Below, piece after piece: positions 45,235-57,176 of a stretch of DNA of 64,000 bases. The stretch lies in NCBI GenBank assembly GCA_900660155.1, contig CABFPE010000206.1:154855-218854 (forward strand), given 5' to 3'. Numbering within the stretch: position 1 is the first letter of the stretch; each line of letters begins with the position of its first letter. Made by a program: the position numbers and the translations under genes. A model generated the notes under the pieces. That model worked only from the letters and a program-made list of their open reading frames with translations. It did not search any database and had not been told where the DNA came from. The DNA is from Hofstenia miamia (lineage: Eukaryota; Xenacoelomorpha; Acoela; Hofsteniidae).

Positions 45235-48200
45235 ATGGAGGCTGTATCTGTTCAAGCCCCTCAGGCATTGTTTTATGAAAAAAAGAAAACCCCAAATACA
45301 TGCAGTAAAAGACCAGTTACTCCAACATCACAATCTAATCTCCAGTCAGAGTATGAAACTCTCCCATGAGATAAACTAATCAAGAAGATCTAATCCCTTG
45401 AAACTGAAATCAAATTGCTAAAAGAAACTGAAATCAAATGCTAAAACAGAAAATGGAAGAAATGCAGATTGAAAACTGTAAACAATTCGACATGATACAA
45501 CTTGAGAACCAAAGTTTACGTCAGGAAATAGCAACCCTGAAATCTGAAAAAAACAAATCTTTACCAAGTACAAAGGACTCCAGATGACGAACGAAGAAAG
45601 GAAAAATGAAACCAGGCTCTCTGCAAAGAGAACGAATCACTAGAAAAGAGAAATAACATCTTACAGTGACAAATAGAATCATCAAATGAAATCCTTGACC
45701 ACAACAACAATCTGTTAACACAGGTCGAAGAAAGTAACAACCCCAACATACAGCTAGCACTAGACGATAGTCTAAAACTGTGAATGCCTCCATGCAAATT
45801 CTCCAGCAAAACTGACGGCATCTCACCTACGTTTGAAGAATGGCTGTTCACATATAAGCAACATCTAACCATCCAGAAAGTGGGCCAAGACCATGCCCTC
45901 ACTCAATTCTCAACATTCCTTACTGGAAAAGCCTTCAATTACTACCTTACATTGGACAATGTCACTAAATCAGATTATTCCCTACTGATACAAAATTTCT
46001 ATGATCACTTCCATGTGCTGACTGCATGCAACCAGTACAAAATCCTCTTAAATAATACCACTTGCAAACATGACGAAGACATTGAGGAATATATCCTCCA
46101 AGTTGAGCGATTATACCACCTAATCAGAAAATCTACCGAATATTGTTCACAAGATTTATTCACCCATATCACCTATGGCATGCCTCTCCAGATAAAGTGT
46201 AGATTCAAGCACAAATGCAGCCCTGATGACAAACTGCCTACTTTAATCAAAAAAGCCATGGAAGCCAAACTCCAAATTGATAACTATAGAAAAATTCCTA
46301 ACCAGATCAAATTGAACGAAACTTCAACACCAAGGTACTACACACCTAAACCAAGAAAACCAGGTCAATCCATTTTAACACCACAAGTAGCTGTAAAACA
46401 CAACCATCTTCCACCAAGGCAGCTCTTGAACCAATAAACCTCAATAAAATCCATTGTAACTGCTGCGGACAATTTGGTCATATACGCTCCAATTTGAAGG
46501 CATCAATCCGCCTTCTAGCTGATGAATAATGCTATTACACAGATGACAGCGATGTCTACATGTCAGAATCCAAGGATGAGGATTTAAACTATTAAGAGAG
46601 CAGACTCCCAGCCAAGCAGGAACAGTTCTTGTCACACTGACCTCGATCAATGGCATAGTAACACAGGCCACCTCATAGCTAATACAAATCAGCATCAATT
46701 GCGATACTATAACATCACACAATCATTGACTAATTAACGCCTCTGGAGATTTTCTTGACACAAAAGGAAAGATTGCCAACCATGAGTTCACCATCTCCAA
46801 CAACAAATTTAACCACAATATTCTTGTTGTCAACACCACCAACCATGCATTACCATATGAATTTATCTTAGGCAAAGATTTCCTTGACAAATACCAATGC
46901 ATCATCAACTTCATGAACAAAACCATAACAATTGATCCAGCCAATAAAGACATTACAACTCACTTACAAACTATTGAAACAAAAACCATACTGTTGCACC
47001 CTTTGAAGGTGGAAAAAATTAAACTGTTCAGTTGGCACTTCATTACTCTCACCAGTGACCAGCCAATAACAACCAATATTGTCATCAACAACCAAGAAGG
47101 CATGAATTCTAAAAATATCTTTATACTAGCATCTATTATACAGTGTCAAAATAACACCTGCAGCACAGCCATGCTCAACAAAACCAATAAACTGACTATT
47201 ACACCAGACAACATCAAGATTTAGGCAGCAAATGTAGTAACTGTTGTATGCAGAAAACCCAAACCAATCCTGTCCATCACAACAGATTTGGATAAAACTG
47301 CCAATCCCTTTGCATCAATCATCACCATGGCTTCACATCCTCACCTAAACGAATCAGAGCCTCTAGCTCTCATCAATCTGCTAGACAAACATAAAACCAT
47401 TTTAAATTTTTAATACAATCAGTGTCAAAAAGGCACTTGGCGAGGAACAATACACCTATTTGAAAACCAGTCCGACCTGTGCCAGAACATCTCAAACAGG
47501 AATACTAAAAAATAATTTCAGACTTACTTAACAACAGCATCATCCAACCATCCAAAAGCCCATACACATCCCCTACTGTGTTCATCAAACAGGGCGACAA
47601 ATATAGACTTTGCATCAACTTCTGTAAACTCAACAACATCACCAAAAAAGATGCCTATCCTCTTCCACGAATCAATCAAATACTTTACACATCATGTCAA
47701 AATACATTCTTTATGACTCTTGAATTATGCAAAGCCTATTGGCAAGTGCCAATGCATAAATCCGACAGAGAAGACGGCCTTAATCCTTCCTCTACAAGTG
47801 GGTTTACATGGCCTTTGCAATGTGCTGGCCATATTCCAATGTTATGTCACAAGAATACTGCAAAATGATAAACATCAACTCAACAAAGGAATCACAGCTT
47901 ACATTGACAATATCCTTATTGTGTCTAAAACAGTACCTGATCACCTACAAAAACTCAACAAAATCTTACATATATTAAAGTCCTGAGACTTAAGAATCAA
48001 TACACAAAAATGCCATTTCCTCAAAAAATCCGTCATATTCCTTGGTAGAAAAATCGAAAAAGGTAAAAATAGCCTTAAAGAAGACACATGTGAAGCCATC
48101 GAAAAAATCACGCCACCTAACAACAAAAAAGACGTCCAATGGATATTAGGTTTCTTCAATTATTACCAAATATTCATTTTGAACATTGCCGAGAAAACCA

Positions 48201-50104
48201 TCCCCATGTCTAACCTATTAAAATCCAAAACTCCGTTTCAATGGTCCTGGGATCACCAACAGGAATTAGTTAAGTTAAAATTAGAACTAAAATGCTTACC
48301 TAGTTTGAATACACCAGACTTCTACAAGGAGTTCATCCTTGACTGTGATGCTAGTTCCGTGGCTATTGGCCCAGCACTAAGCCAAATAATTGACAGATTC
48401 AAAACACCTATCCAATTCTTCAGTCGTAAACTCTGCCCAGCAGAATTGAATTATGGCTCAACAAAGGCTGAAATGCTCACCCTCATTGAAAGACTGAAAA
48501 AATTCAGATACTTCTTGTTAGGCCAATCACACTTTATTGTTCACACTGACAATTCCGGCATAAGTTGGCTTAAAAAATTCTCCGGCAACTGATCCAACAT
48601 TATTGCTCACTGGATCGAGTATTTGGCCAACTTCAATTTCACCAACATCCATCGCAAGGGTAGACAACATACAAATGCTGATCTTCTAACCACACTACCG
48701 CAATACCATCGTGACAAAACCATACCAACACAACAAAAGGTTCCATTTCCATTCATTTCCCAGTCTGCATACCAGAATCTGCCAGAGATCAATATGGATA
48801 GACAGGGCCATTCAATCCTACCAGTCTATCTAAAAGAGGATATTAACGAACAAGAGATCATTAAACACCAACACAATGCTATTCAATTAAAAGAAAAAAT
48901 TAATAAAATAAAACATCCAAAAACACAGTTAACCACTTTAATCAACAAATATTATAATAACTACAATTGGGTGTTAAGAGTGAATGGCCTCTTGTTTGCC
49001 ACAGATAAGCATCACAACTGTATTGCACTACCAGAATACTATAAACAAAACATTGCTCGCAAATTCCATGAGAGAGGCCACAACGGAATTAACCAAATGG
49101 AATGTACATTAAACACCCAATTCATCTGCAGTGGCGTCCGTTCCATCATCACAAACATCATCAATAAATGCACCACTTGCATCTTAACCAACACTGCACA
49201 TTTTCCAAAACAAAAAGCCAACCTACACAAAATAACGTCAACTTGTCCTAATGATATAGTCAATGTATACATCAAACAACTGTCAAAAGACAATGAAGGT
49301 TTCCAATATATCCTCGTATTGGTTGATAATGGTTGATAAATATGCTTGCATGGTCCCGATATCCGATTAAACAACACATACCATTGCAACAGCCATTTCA
49401 GTCCTATGACCACACTACTACCTGATAGAGGAACACAATTCGAAGGCTCTCTCTCACACAGGAAATACTGCATCAGCTCGACGTCTTACATGAACATGCT
49501 GCCCCATACCATCAGCAAACAAAGGCATAGTTGAACATCTAAACAAAACTTTGATAAAACTAATTTGCATCACTACTTCTAGAGTCAGAGGAAAATATTG
49601 GAGACACCTACTTCCCTACATTGAGTATTTTTCAATACTGATGTCCACTCTACTACTGGCCTTACACCTTTCAAGACGACATATGGCTCTGAAGCCAACA
49701 CACCACTAGCAATGATGTACAAATGGTACAAACCACTACCAAAAAACGATTACGTCAAAGATCTCATAGACCAACTCCAAAAAATACACAAAACCATCTG
49801 CATGTTCAATAAGAAAAGTTCAGTTCTCCAAATACGCAGTTATAACAAGGATGTATATGGCCAACCACATCAAGTTGATTACAAAGTTTACTCTTTTACA
49901 CCAATACAGACTACTGATTGTAAACAAATGTGTAAACTTGCAACATCCTACATTCTAGATAATGGTACAACTAGAAATTTCCAATTGCTACTTAGAACCA
50001 TCAAAGATATAGAACACACAACAATTAACAATAAACACGAATTTCAAATTATACAGGCCATACCGGAAAAAACCGCCGTTTGTATTTTCGATATTATTGG
50101 ATAA
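45235..50104 (+). pseudogene. Ty3/gypsy gag-pol remnant
   Basis: Gag starts near ATG 45235 with a coiled-coil-like stretch (several stops). The gag core 45784-46437 contains TFEEWLFTYKQHL and FYDHFHVLTACNQYK. A zinc knuckle follows at about 46455 (C-N-C-C-G-Q-F-G-H), whose last Cys is replaced. The protease has lost its D-T-G (INASGDFL) but keeps the ILGKDFL flap end (about 46870). RT has YRLCINFCKLN, then LELCKAYWQVP (the expected Asp before L.KAY is Glu) and AYIDN in place of YxDD (about 47905). RNase H has ILDCDASSVAIGPALSQ (48350) and ELNYGSTKAEML. Integrase has HERGHNG with C-TTC (49070-49175) and LPDRGTQF (49425). Gene order defines Ty3/gypsy. Many stops and lost catalytic residues show it is dead. 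Confidence 0.9.
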
Positions 50105-50279
50105 TATGGGTTTGTTCTTATGTGCTTGTATAGTGGTTATTGAATGCATTAACACACTTAACAATTATTGAATAATGCTATTGATTATGTTTGGTAACTA
50201 ATAGTGACTCACACAATATACAAGACTACCCTAAACAGGCTGTTCAAGTTGTGAGATGCCTTGACTTAGTTGAACTCTT

Positions 50280-50833
50280 GGGTGCTTGTCAATGTTGATC
50301 AAATCTGATAACCATTGATGAAAAATGGTTTTACTGCCGGAATATGTTACCAAAAAATCAAATTGGTCAATTGATAACTCCAGGTGGTGATCATCCAGCA
50401 TTGCAAATGCCTTGCTGTACAACAATGGAAAAAAAATTTATGGCAATAATTTCAGTATCACAAAGTGGACACCACTACTTCGAAATACTGCAATGTAATA
50501 CATCAATAACTGCTGAACTTTACATTAATTTCCTGGAAAATCTTCATTCATTTTATGTCTACTCTCAGACTGCACGTAATCCTTCCAGAGAATGCACGAA
50601 TTATGCATGACAATGCAACCCCACACGCAGCCTCGACAACAGTAGAATATCTCAACGAATGCAACATAAGATTACTGAAGCAAGCGCTATATTCCGCTGA
50701 AACAAATGTATTTGATAGATATATTTTCCTGAGGCTAGAAGCCATACATAACAATGATTTTGATAACATTAACAATCTCAATCATTTTCTAGCAGAAGAG
50801 CTTCCTAAGTTCACTGCAAACCATATGCATTAG
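50280..50833 (+). pseudogene. Tc1/mariner-superfamily transposase remnant inside the gypsy element
   Basis: ITIDEKWFY (first catalytic Asp, about 50310) opens a frame to 50610. The next phase (50555-50833) carries IMHDNATPHAA (second Asp) and ALYSAETNVFDRYIFLRLEA (third acidic residue, D of FDRYIF), then ends FTANHMH-stop. The order and the M-x-D-N-A-x-P-H box define the IS630-Tc1-mariner superfamily; the DRYIFLRLE ending points to a lineage distinct from the mariner copy at 28065. The N-terminal DNA-binding domain is missing and a frameshift lies near 50560. Its place between the gypsy integrase end and the next open frame suggests insertion into that element. Confidence 0.82.
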
Positions 50834-51008
50834 ACGCAATGATAGAAGACATGAGAAAAATACTTGATAAAATGGACTTTATTTGTAGTTTGTTTCAATT
50901 TTGTTTAATTAAACATTTGTCAATATATGTCTAATTATTTTTCTTTATAAGTTAAGAAATATACAAAAATGGTTTTTTCTGGTATGGCCTATAAATAATG
51001 ATAACAAC

Positions 51009-51884
51009 ATGTTCACACTAATGCTTGAGCTAGATGATGTCCATGAAGATTTGTTTGACAAAACTGTGACATTTCCTGATATATCCAATCAACAAATTCG
51101 AACATGGCCTAAATGCAAAACACATACAATTAATCCCACAAACTGGGATCTCAACCTTAATCTTCTTTTTAGCCCTCAATCTGATGAAGCAAATCCTCCC
51201 AAATACTCCAGCAGTGAGAGCAGTACTCCTTATACCTCCAATCGTCGCCAGAAGATCAAACACTCCCACCAAACTAAGAGTCCACCCTCGCATCTATTAT
51301 ACAGGTTGGATGCTGGTGGAAACTACTTGCATAGTTTGGGAGCAATGACCCAATCACTACTGACACATTCACGTGTTGGTGCTTTGAACAATTCATCCTC
51401 TCCTTCGTACAGCTTAGAGAGTGATGGCGCTTCAAGTGGTCATTCAACCTTGCCAGGCATCTACCTGTGGTACAGCTTGGGTAGCCATGTCACAGAGAGG
51501 TCCGATATGGACATCAAATACTCAGCAAAACGTATATTGGAAACTAGTATTGCAGAGGAGACAGTTTTACAACCTTTAGTTTTACTACAATTCAAAAATC
51601 GTAATCATTGTTCATGCTCCCCCCTTAGCTTTGCTTGTCACAATGACCAGCCTCACAGCAATGCTCACTGGAACAGCAGCAACAACATAGTGCTAGTCTT
51701 TCTTACATTGGATCTGAAACCTTACTTTATTGCTACTAGAACTGAATTTTACATTACCAAACCTCAGTTATCTTTGGAAACAAAACTGTTCATAAATAAA
51801 CAAATGGATACGCATAATCACAAAGTTAGTTGTTCTACTATGCAGATTTTCAAACTGATGCCACAATTTCTACAAAATAATTAA
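51009..51884 (+). CDS. Unrecognised 291-codon open frame at the gypsy 3' end
   Basis: This is one of the longest uninterrupted frames in the window. The N-terminal third is polar (LELDDVHEDLFDKTVTFPD, then TWPKCKTHTINPTNWDLN). The middle is rich in Ser, Pro and Asn (SSSESSTPYTSNRRQK). The rest has low-complexity Ser runs and an SSPSYSLESDGASSGH stretch. There is no signal peptide, membrane segment or known motif. It probably begins as the region after integrase in the gypsy element and runs on into the 3' LTR, because the LTR-like end block lies inside it at 51832-51865. An independent gene is possible but less likely. Confidence 0.3.
   Translation: MFTLMLELDDVHEDLFDKTVTFPDISNQQIRTWPKCKTHTINPTNWDLNLNLLFSPQSDEANPPKYSSSESSTPYTSNRRQKIKHSHQTKSPPSHLLYRLDAGGNYLHSLGAMTQSLLTHSRVGALNNSSSPSYSLESDGASSGHSTLPGIYLWYSLGSHVTERSDMDIKYSAKRILETSIAEETVLQPLVLLQFKNRNHCSCSPLSFACHNDQPHSNAHWNSSNNIVLVFLTLDLKPYFIATRTEFYITKPQLSLETKLFINKQMDTHNHKVSCSTMQIFKLMPQFLQNN
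51472..51865 (+). repeat. Putative 3' LTR of the gypsy element
   Basis: Shares the terminal block (GTTCTACT..GCAGATTTTCA...GATGCCACA) with 44954-44987 and a GGTACAGCTT segment with 44540. The overall similarity of the two LTRs is low, so they are old, from different subfamilies, or only partly LTR. The exact 5' border cannot be set. Confidence 0.4.
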
Positions 51885-54720
51885 TTAATGATAATTTGAA
51901 CAATTTCAAAAAATTGCAAGAAAGTTTGTAGTAAAAATATAAGGAATGATTTTTATAATGCTTTAGACAATTAAAGATGGATTACCTCTGTTCAAGGGGA
52001 AAGGTTAAATTAACATAAACATATAATTTAATAAGAGTGCAGAGTAATCTGAATTTTCTCAAACCACTTTCCAAAGTTGCATTTCTCAAACTGTGACAAA
52101 GGCATGCATGCTCCTTATTTTTTTATATTCAGAATTTGAATGAAAACCAACCTGGATTATTTTTATCCCATCACTAGAAATATTGTTGCATGTTCAAATT
52201 GCTGTCAGGACAGAAATATACATTTTACCTTCAAATTAATCTAAACCAAGTTCAAATTAATTATGTCAATTTAAAATTAATCAATGCTAAATTCAATTAA
52301 ATGCTATTTAGAGGTTGGTACTTTAAATGGATATTACATTTTTAGTAGTCTCAGGGTTTAATTCACATGCTCTTTTTTTGTTCTTGCCATTATGAAATTC
52401 AACACCATTGTTTGCTGTACACCAGCTCATTCACTCTAGTGATCAGCTCCTCTGCTTCATCTGAATTCCATGTATTATTAGCATACTCTTTGTTCTAAGG
52501 TAGTTTTAGTACGCTTCCTTTTTAGTTGAGAAATTTCAAATATATCTTAAAAACATAGTTTTTTTAGTGATTTAAATGTAGTGGTAATTATCCTAAAGTT
52601 GATATCAGCTTATGAATGAATAAAAATATATATAAATAAAAGTTCAATAAATTTTTTTATTTCTTTATATTATACATTTTACTATTTCTATCAAATCTGA
52701 TTAACTCACACATTACTCTAATTACTTTGAATCAAACTAGTAAAGCTTTTTTCTTCCAAAAACTCTTTTAAAACCAAACCTTAAGAATAAACTCTTGTAA
52801 GCTCAAAACCGTCTGTGTTCACCCAAATACCTAAGCCCCCTTTTCCTAAACAAATTGGGCTCAGATGACTCAAATCAAAACATTTAAGTTCAACACTAAT
52901 GCTGAACCTTCTAAGGTAACAAAAAGAAGCTTCAATTTTCTAAGCTGAGATCCACCACGGCATTGCCACAATGTAGCTTATAAATTTATGTTGGAAGCAG
53001 TGAATTTCATAATGCACTTCAAAGTGAACAGTAGTGAAATAGTTATCATACTTATGCAAATGATCTTTGCTAGTGCTAATCCAGCCTTTTCAATACTACT
53101 AACAAAGAAACTAACATTGTCATTGTAACTGTCAAGTTAAAGATTTCTAACATGTCTTCTATCTAATTTAATTCAAATTTTAAGAAAACAGCAAAAAGCA
53201 AATGAAGTAGGCATTTTGATGTTTATTCTACCAAAATACAATTCTCTTGTAATTATCTTGGTCCATTCACTTTCTCAAATATATAATATTAGCAAAATAT
53301 CATATTTGCCTTTACTGGTATTGGGTTGTGTGGCAATTTTCTTAGGCATATTCAATAATATTATTTTTTCTTGGGCTGGACCATTTAAATTTTGCAGCTT
53401 TGCGTAGCTACGAAAGCTTTATATTTAAAAACAAAAAAGAGGCTTAAGCTCCCAGTGCCACTCCAGGTTTAGACAAACGGTAGTTTGTGACTTTTATCTC
53501 TAGCCAATTATCCGAAGCTAACGTAACATTGGTATTGGTATACCGCAAGATTTTATAATGATCTCATTCAATATCTTATGATGCCCCCTAAAGAGCACCA
53601 AATCTGGAAATGCACTTCATTTATTGCGAAATATACAACGCAGTAATAAGTTTACCAATTTTATGCAAAAAACTGAATATACAGATATATATGTAAATAA
53701 TAGGTACTCTGTGTCAATGTTATTATATTTTCTACTAGTAATAGCCTGTAAATGAACTGTTTTGAATATAGAAAATTAGGTAGTCTTATGCTTCACTTGA
53801 ACTACGTTGTAGAGTTGTCTCATATATTTTTGAAAATGTTTGCTGTTTTGTTCGGGCTTTCTTGTTGAAAATATGATTTATTTTATTACAGCCCTCAAGT
53901 TTCATTTAATCTTTATTACGTGCTTTAGGAGCTCATAAATGTATATTTCATAAATAGTCATCAAATATGTTTCTATCCATAAATTTTTATTTGAATAAGT
54001 AGAATTTTTAAATATTTATTATCCTAAGAATCTTCTTTTGAATTTTGAATTTATGGCAGTAATGTCTTCCGTGAGGCACCGCACTTAATTATTGGCATGG
54101 TGATGGTATATAATAGGGTGCCCACGGACAAAATAGACACTAATATAGGATATAGTATAAAATACGAAGAGAAATGCAATACCATACGTAAAAAGTTTAA
54201 AAAATAATAGCTATAAACTGTTAACTTTGCATAATTTTCAAAAGTCGTAGTACGCGGTATATATTTGAGGATAATATCATAAAAAAGTTGAAATTCATAA
54301 AATATTTGCAACTCTTATAATTTGTAAACGCTTTGCATTTTCAGAGAGTTTGTTCTTCCGATTTGTATTTATTTACACATTTTATTTACCGATTAGTAAA
54401 ACCGAATTTATGGCTAACGTGACCCCATTGTAAAATTTCATACATTCCGCTAATAATGTTATAAATATATTTTGTATAGCGAGGACGTACATTATCGCTT
54501 GAATGTAACTACCATGGGCCCGCTGATGTGCAACTATTACTGAAAATTCAAATAAATTTACTCAAAGTGTTATATGCATTAAGTATTCCAACAACAACGA
54601 ACTGCTTTATTAGAAAAAGTGATTTTTATAAAATAATACAATAACTATTTCAAATATTTACATAAATTCATTTTGCACAGCTGTTATCCGCACCTCCCAA
54701 AGTACTTTTGTCTTATCACA
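51885..54720. other. AT-rich intergenic DNA
   Basis: No gene or element was recognised. The frames at 53216-53407 (plus) and 54051-54311 (minus) are hydrophobic or AT-driven and lack support. Confidence 0.55.
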
Positions 54721-54891
54721 ATGTTGTTTTTAATAGTTTTTTTAAATCTTGCAGTATTTGGCGCTGATCTTATGTCTAAATTGAGATTTTCCACAGTTTA
54801 CAACCTACATTTGAAAGGGGTTAACAATCTACACTTGCTTATTTCTCGCATTATATTTAATGTTAAGTGTTGGTTCTTTTTGTCTAATTAG
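54721..54891 (+). CDS. Weak candidate exon with signal-peptide-like start
   Basis: From ATG 54721 the frame reads MLFLIVFLNLAVFGADLMSK, compatible with a signal peptide cleaved after FGA. It continues to a stop at 54889. There is no partner exon, strong donor or known family. Chance is the default explanation in AT-rich DNA. Confidence 0.15.
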   Translation: MLFLIVFLNLAVFGADLMSKLRFSTVYNLHLKGVNNLHLLISRIIFNVKCWFFLSN

Positions 54892-54899
54892 TTTATAAA

Positions 54900-55478
54900 A
54901 TTTACAAAGTGAAAGGTACTGCGTGTTATAAGTCGGTGATGAAATATTGCATGATGGTATTAAGTAGTGTACTGGTTCGTGTTTAACAAAATGTATTGTC
55001 CTCATGGCCAGATAATGTGTCTTTGAGAGCTTATATTTCTCTTTTTGGGATAAACTGCCTAGTTGTATGAGCTCATTACCTAAGGTGCTGACTAGATCTT
55101 TAGACTGGCTGATAAATGTCTTAATTAAGCCAATTATCTAATTCCCATGGACATTTTGCTTATTTTCTCGTGAATGAATTTTTGTTAGTTGAGTTGTTTA
55201 TTGATCGTTACCTCAAGATATTTGATTTCATTTGTCTGATTTAAAAATTGTTCATTCTGCACTATTAAATTTTAACATTTAGTAGCAAATTCTTTTTCGT
55301 TTGGACAAAAATAATGAACTGTACTGTGTTTTCACTACAATTAATATTTAGTCTGTGTGAGTTGTAATATTCTATGATTTTTCCTATATCCACAGACAGT
55401 TCAGCTATTGATACATTCGGGTTCTCACAGAAATTTCCAATGCCAGTATCATCTGCGTATTGATAAATTTTACTATGT
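54900..55478 (-). pseudogene. LINE reverse transcriptase fragment with YADD box
   Basis: The minus strand is open from 55478 to 55266: HSKIYQYADDTGIGNF (motif C, both aspartates kept), then SIAELSVDIGKIIEYYNSHR. In a shifted phase it continues with NEIKYLEVTIN (the FLGVxID block) at about 55200. Further decayed LINE-like sequence extends toward 54900. The copy is truncated at both ends and frameshifted. The motif C variant (QYADDT) differs from the FADDT in the copy at 63674. Confidence 0.72.
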
Positions 55479-55912
55479 TAAGGACACTGATGCAAACTAT
55501 TTGTATATATAGTAAATACGTATAGAATTATATAATTTCATACTTGTTTAACACAAAAAACTAATTAAATTTTCATAAAAAATATATTCAAATATTTTCT
55601 ATATTTATACACGAAGGCTTCCTCAATAAATTATGTGCTCAACAAAGCGCATATGTTAGTTGTTATAATAATACGAGTAAAACACAGTCAATAATCGAAA
55701 TTAATGTATTTATATTTTTACACAATGTATTTGGAAATTTCACCTAAAGTAAGGACTTGATTTAAACAAAAAATGTATAGATTTTTATAGATATACTTTT
55801 TGTCTTGCAATTTGCTAAATATTAGATAATTATTACAATAATTTTTTGTCAATTCCAAATTTTCAATGTTATTGCCCTTAAATATACACTGTAGCATAAT
55901 CCCTCAAAATAC
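55479..55912. other. AT-rich intergenic DNA
   Basis: Nothing recognised. Confidence 0.5.
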
Positions 55913-57009
55913 CTTTGTTCCCATTTAATTCACCTAATATTAATAAATTCAGCAATCCTTAGGAAGCTAATTTAAGTTTTCTATTGAAGACATGTACAAA
56001 GATCCAGCATGAATCTTTAAAAAAAACAGAATCCTCATAAAAATTTCCATTTCAATAATAGTATTAATCATTTATAACGTCTATGTTTTTAAGAAATGTT
56101 ACACTTAAATCTTTTTTAAACAAAACACTCCCTCCACTGAAAAGATTTGTTGTCTTTATACAACAAGCATATTATAATGTTGATAATTTTCTACTTTAAT
56201 TGCTCATTTAAATTGACAAAAATTGCTGTTTTTTTTAGCTCTTTATATTCTTTGAGGGGAATTCCCACGTCGCCAACCAGGATCTACGAAAGTAGACATG
56301 GATACACCTCGATTAAATTTTGTTAATAAATTTTAAAAATATAATTGCTTATATTATAATCTTTTGCTTAGACGTTTTTTACTTCTGTACATATTGTGTT
56401 ACCGTTTGTCATCATTAATAAATCTCTTTTACGTTCGGTCTCTTTGTTTTCTTATTTTTAACAATTATTCGCAGCTTAATACGAAAATTATTTTAGTGCT
56501 GTGGAATAACTTTTGAAAACAACAAAGAACTTCTGATTACTTCCTTATTATCCACATTCAACTAAAATTGTTGCATAGTTTGATGTTCCTTCTTGCAAAC
56601 ATTATATGTTAGAGTGATATTGTGTGAAAAGGTTTTACACAGATTAAGATAGAATAAAATCGATAATAAAAATATTAGAATTCTATGGAGTATTCAGTAA
56701 GATATCAAATGTTTGTGTGGGAATAATCTGACTGATACTCCACCAGTCGCATGTCTACTGCGTAATTTAATTTCTTAATAATTGGTTCTAACGAGTATAA
56801 AGTAACATAAAGAATGCCTACAAATAGAAGCATTCACTTCCTTGAAGTACTTTGCTCTTTATTATTACATCTTGGTATATTCTTTAATACTGGTGTAATT
56901 TCCAATAACTTACCGCCTTTCTCTACAAGTTATCGTTTGTTAATCCCTTTCCGAACGGGATATCCATAAGTGATCTTACCTTAGCACTAAAAAATTATGC
57001 AGTCTCCAG

Positions 57010-57076
<67 letters not shown>
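55913..57076 (+). repeat. Dispersed repeat, copy 2, ending in (CT)n(AT)n
   Basis: Direct copy of the repeat at 30019-31384, without the roughly 200-bp segment found there. It ends in about ten CT units (57011-57031) and over twenty AT units (57032-57076), then runs straight into the hammerhead-bearing sequence, so the microsatellite may join two insertions. Confidence 0.88.
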
Positions 57077-57080
<4 letters not shown>

Positions 57081-57104
57081 AAGTTAATTTACTGAAATTC
57101 ATAT

Positions 57105-57170
57105 AATTAATTGCCATTAATAAAAAACGTTTCGACTATTTTATAGTCATCGTCAGTTAACAATATTTTT
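57105..57170 (-). ncRNA. Hammerhead-type ribozyme core (Penelope-type terminal repeat)
   Basis: On the minus strand CTGACGA (57156-57150, consensus CUGANGA) is followed by a short stem (GACTA/TAGTC with an AT-rich loop) and GAAAC (57133-57129). ATTGTTA before the core can pair with TGGCAAT after it, giving a possible stem I. The palindrome AAACGTTT after the core could form a small stem III. Hammerheads with very short stem III are known in Penelope-like terminal repeats. The exact cleavage site is not obvious. No Penelope-like frame remains beside it, so it would be a solo or truncated terminus. Confidence 0.5.
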
Positions 57171-57176
57171 GCAGTA

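Noticed and set aside
45521-45902. Minus-strand frames of 101 and 113 codons
   Set aside because: Shadows of the gag region read on the plus strand; no motif of their own.
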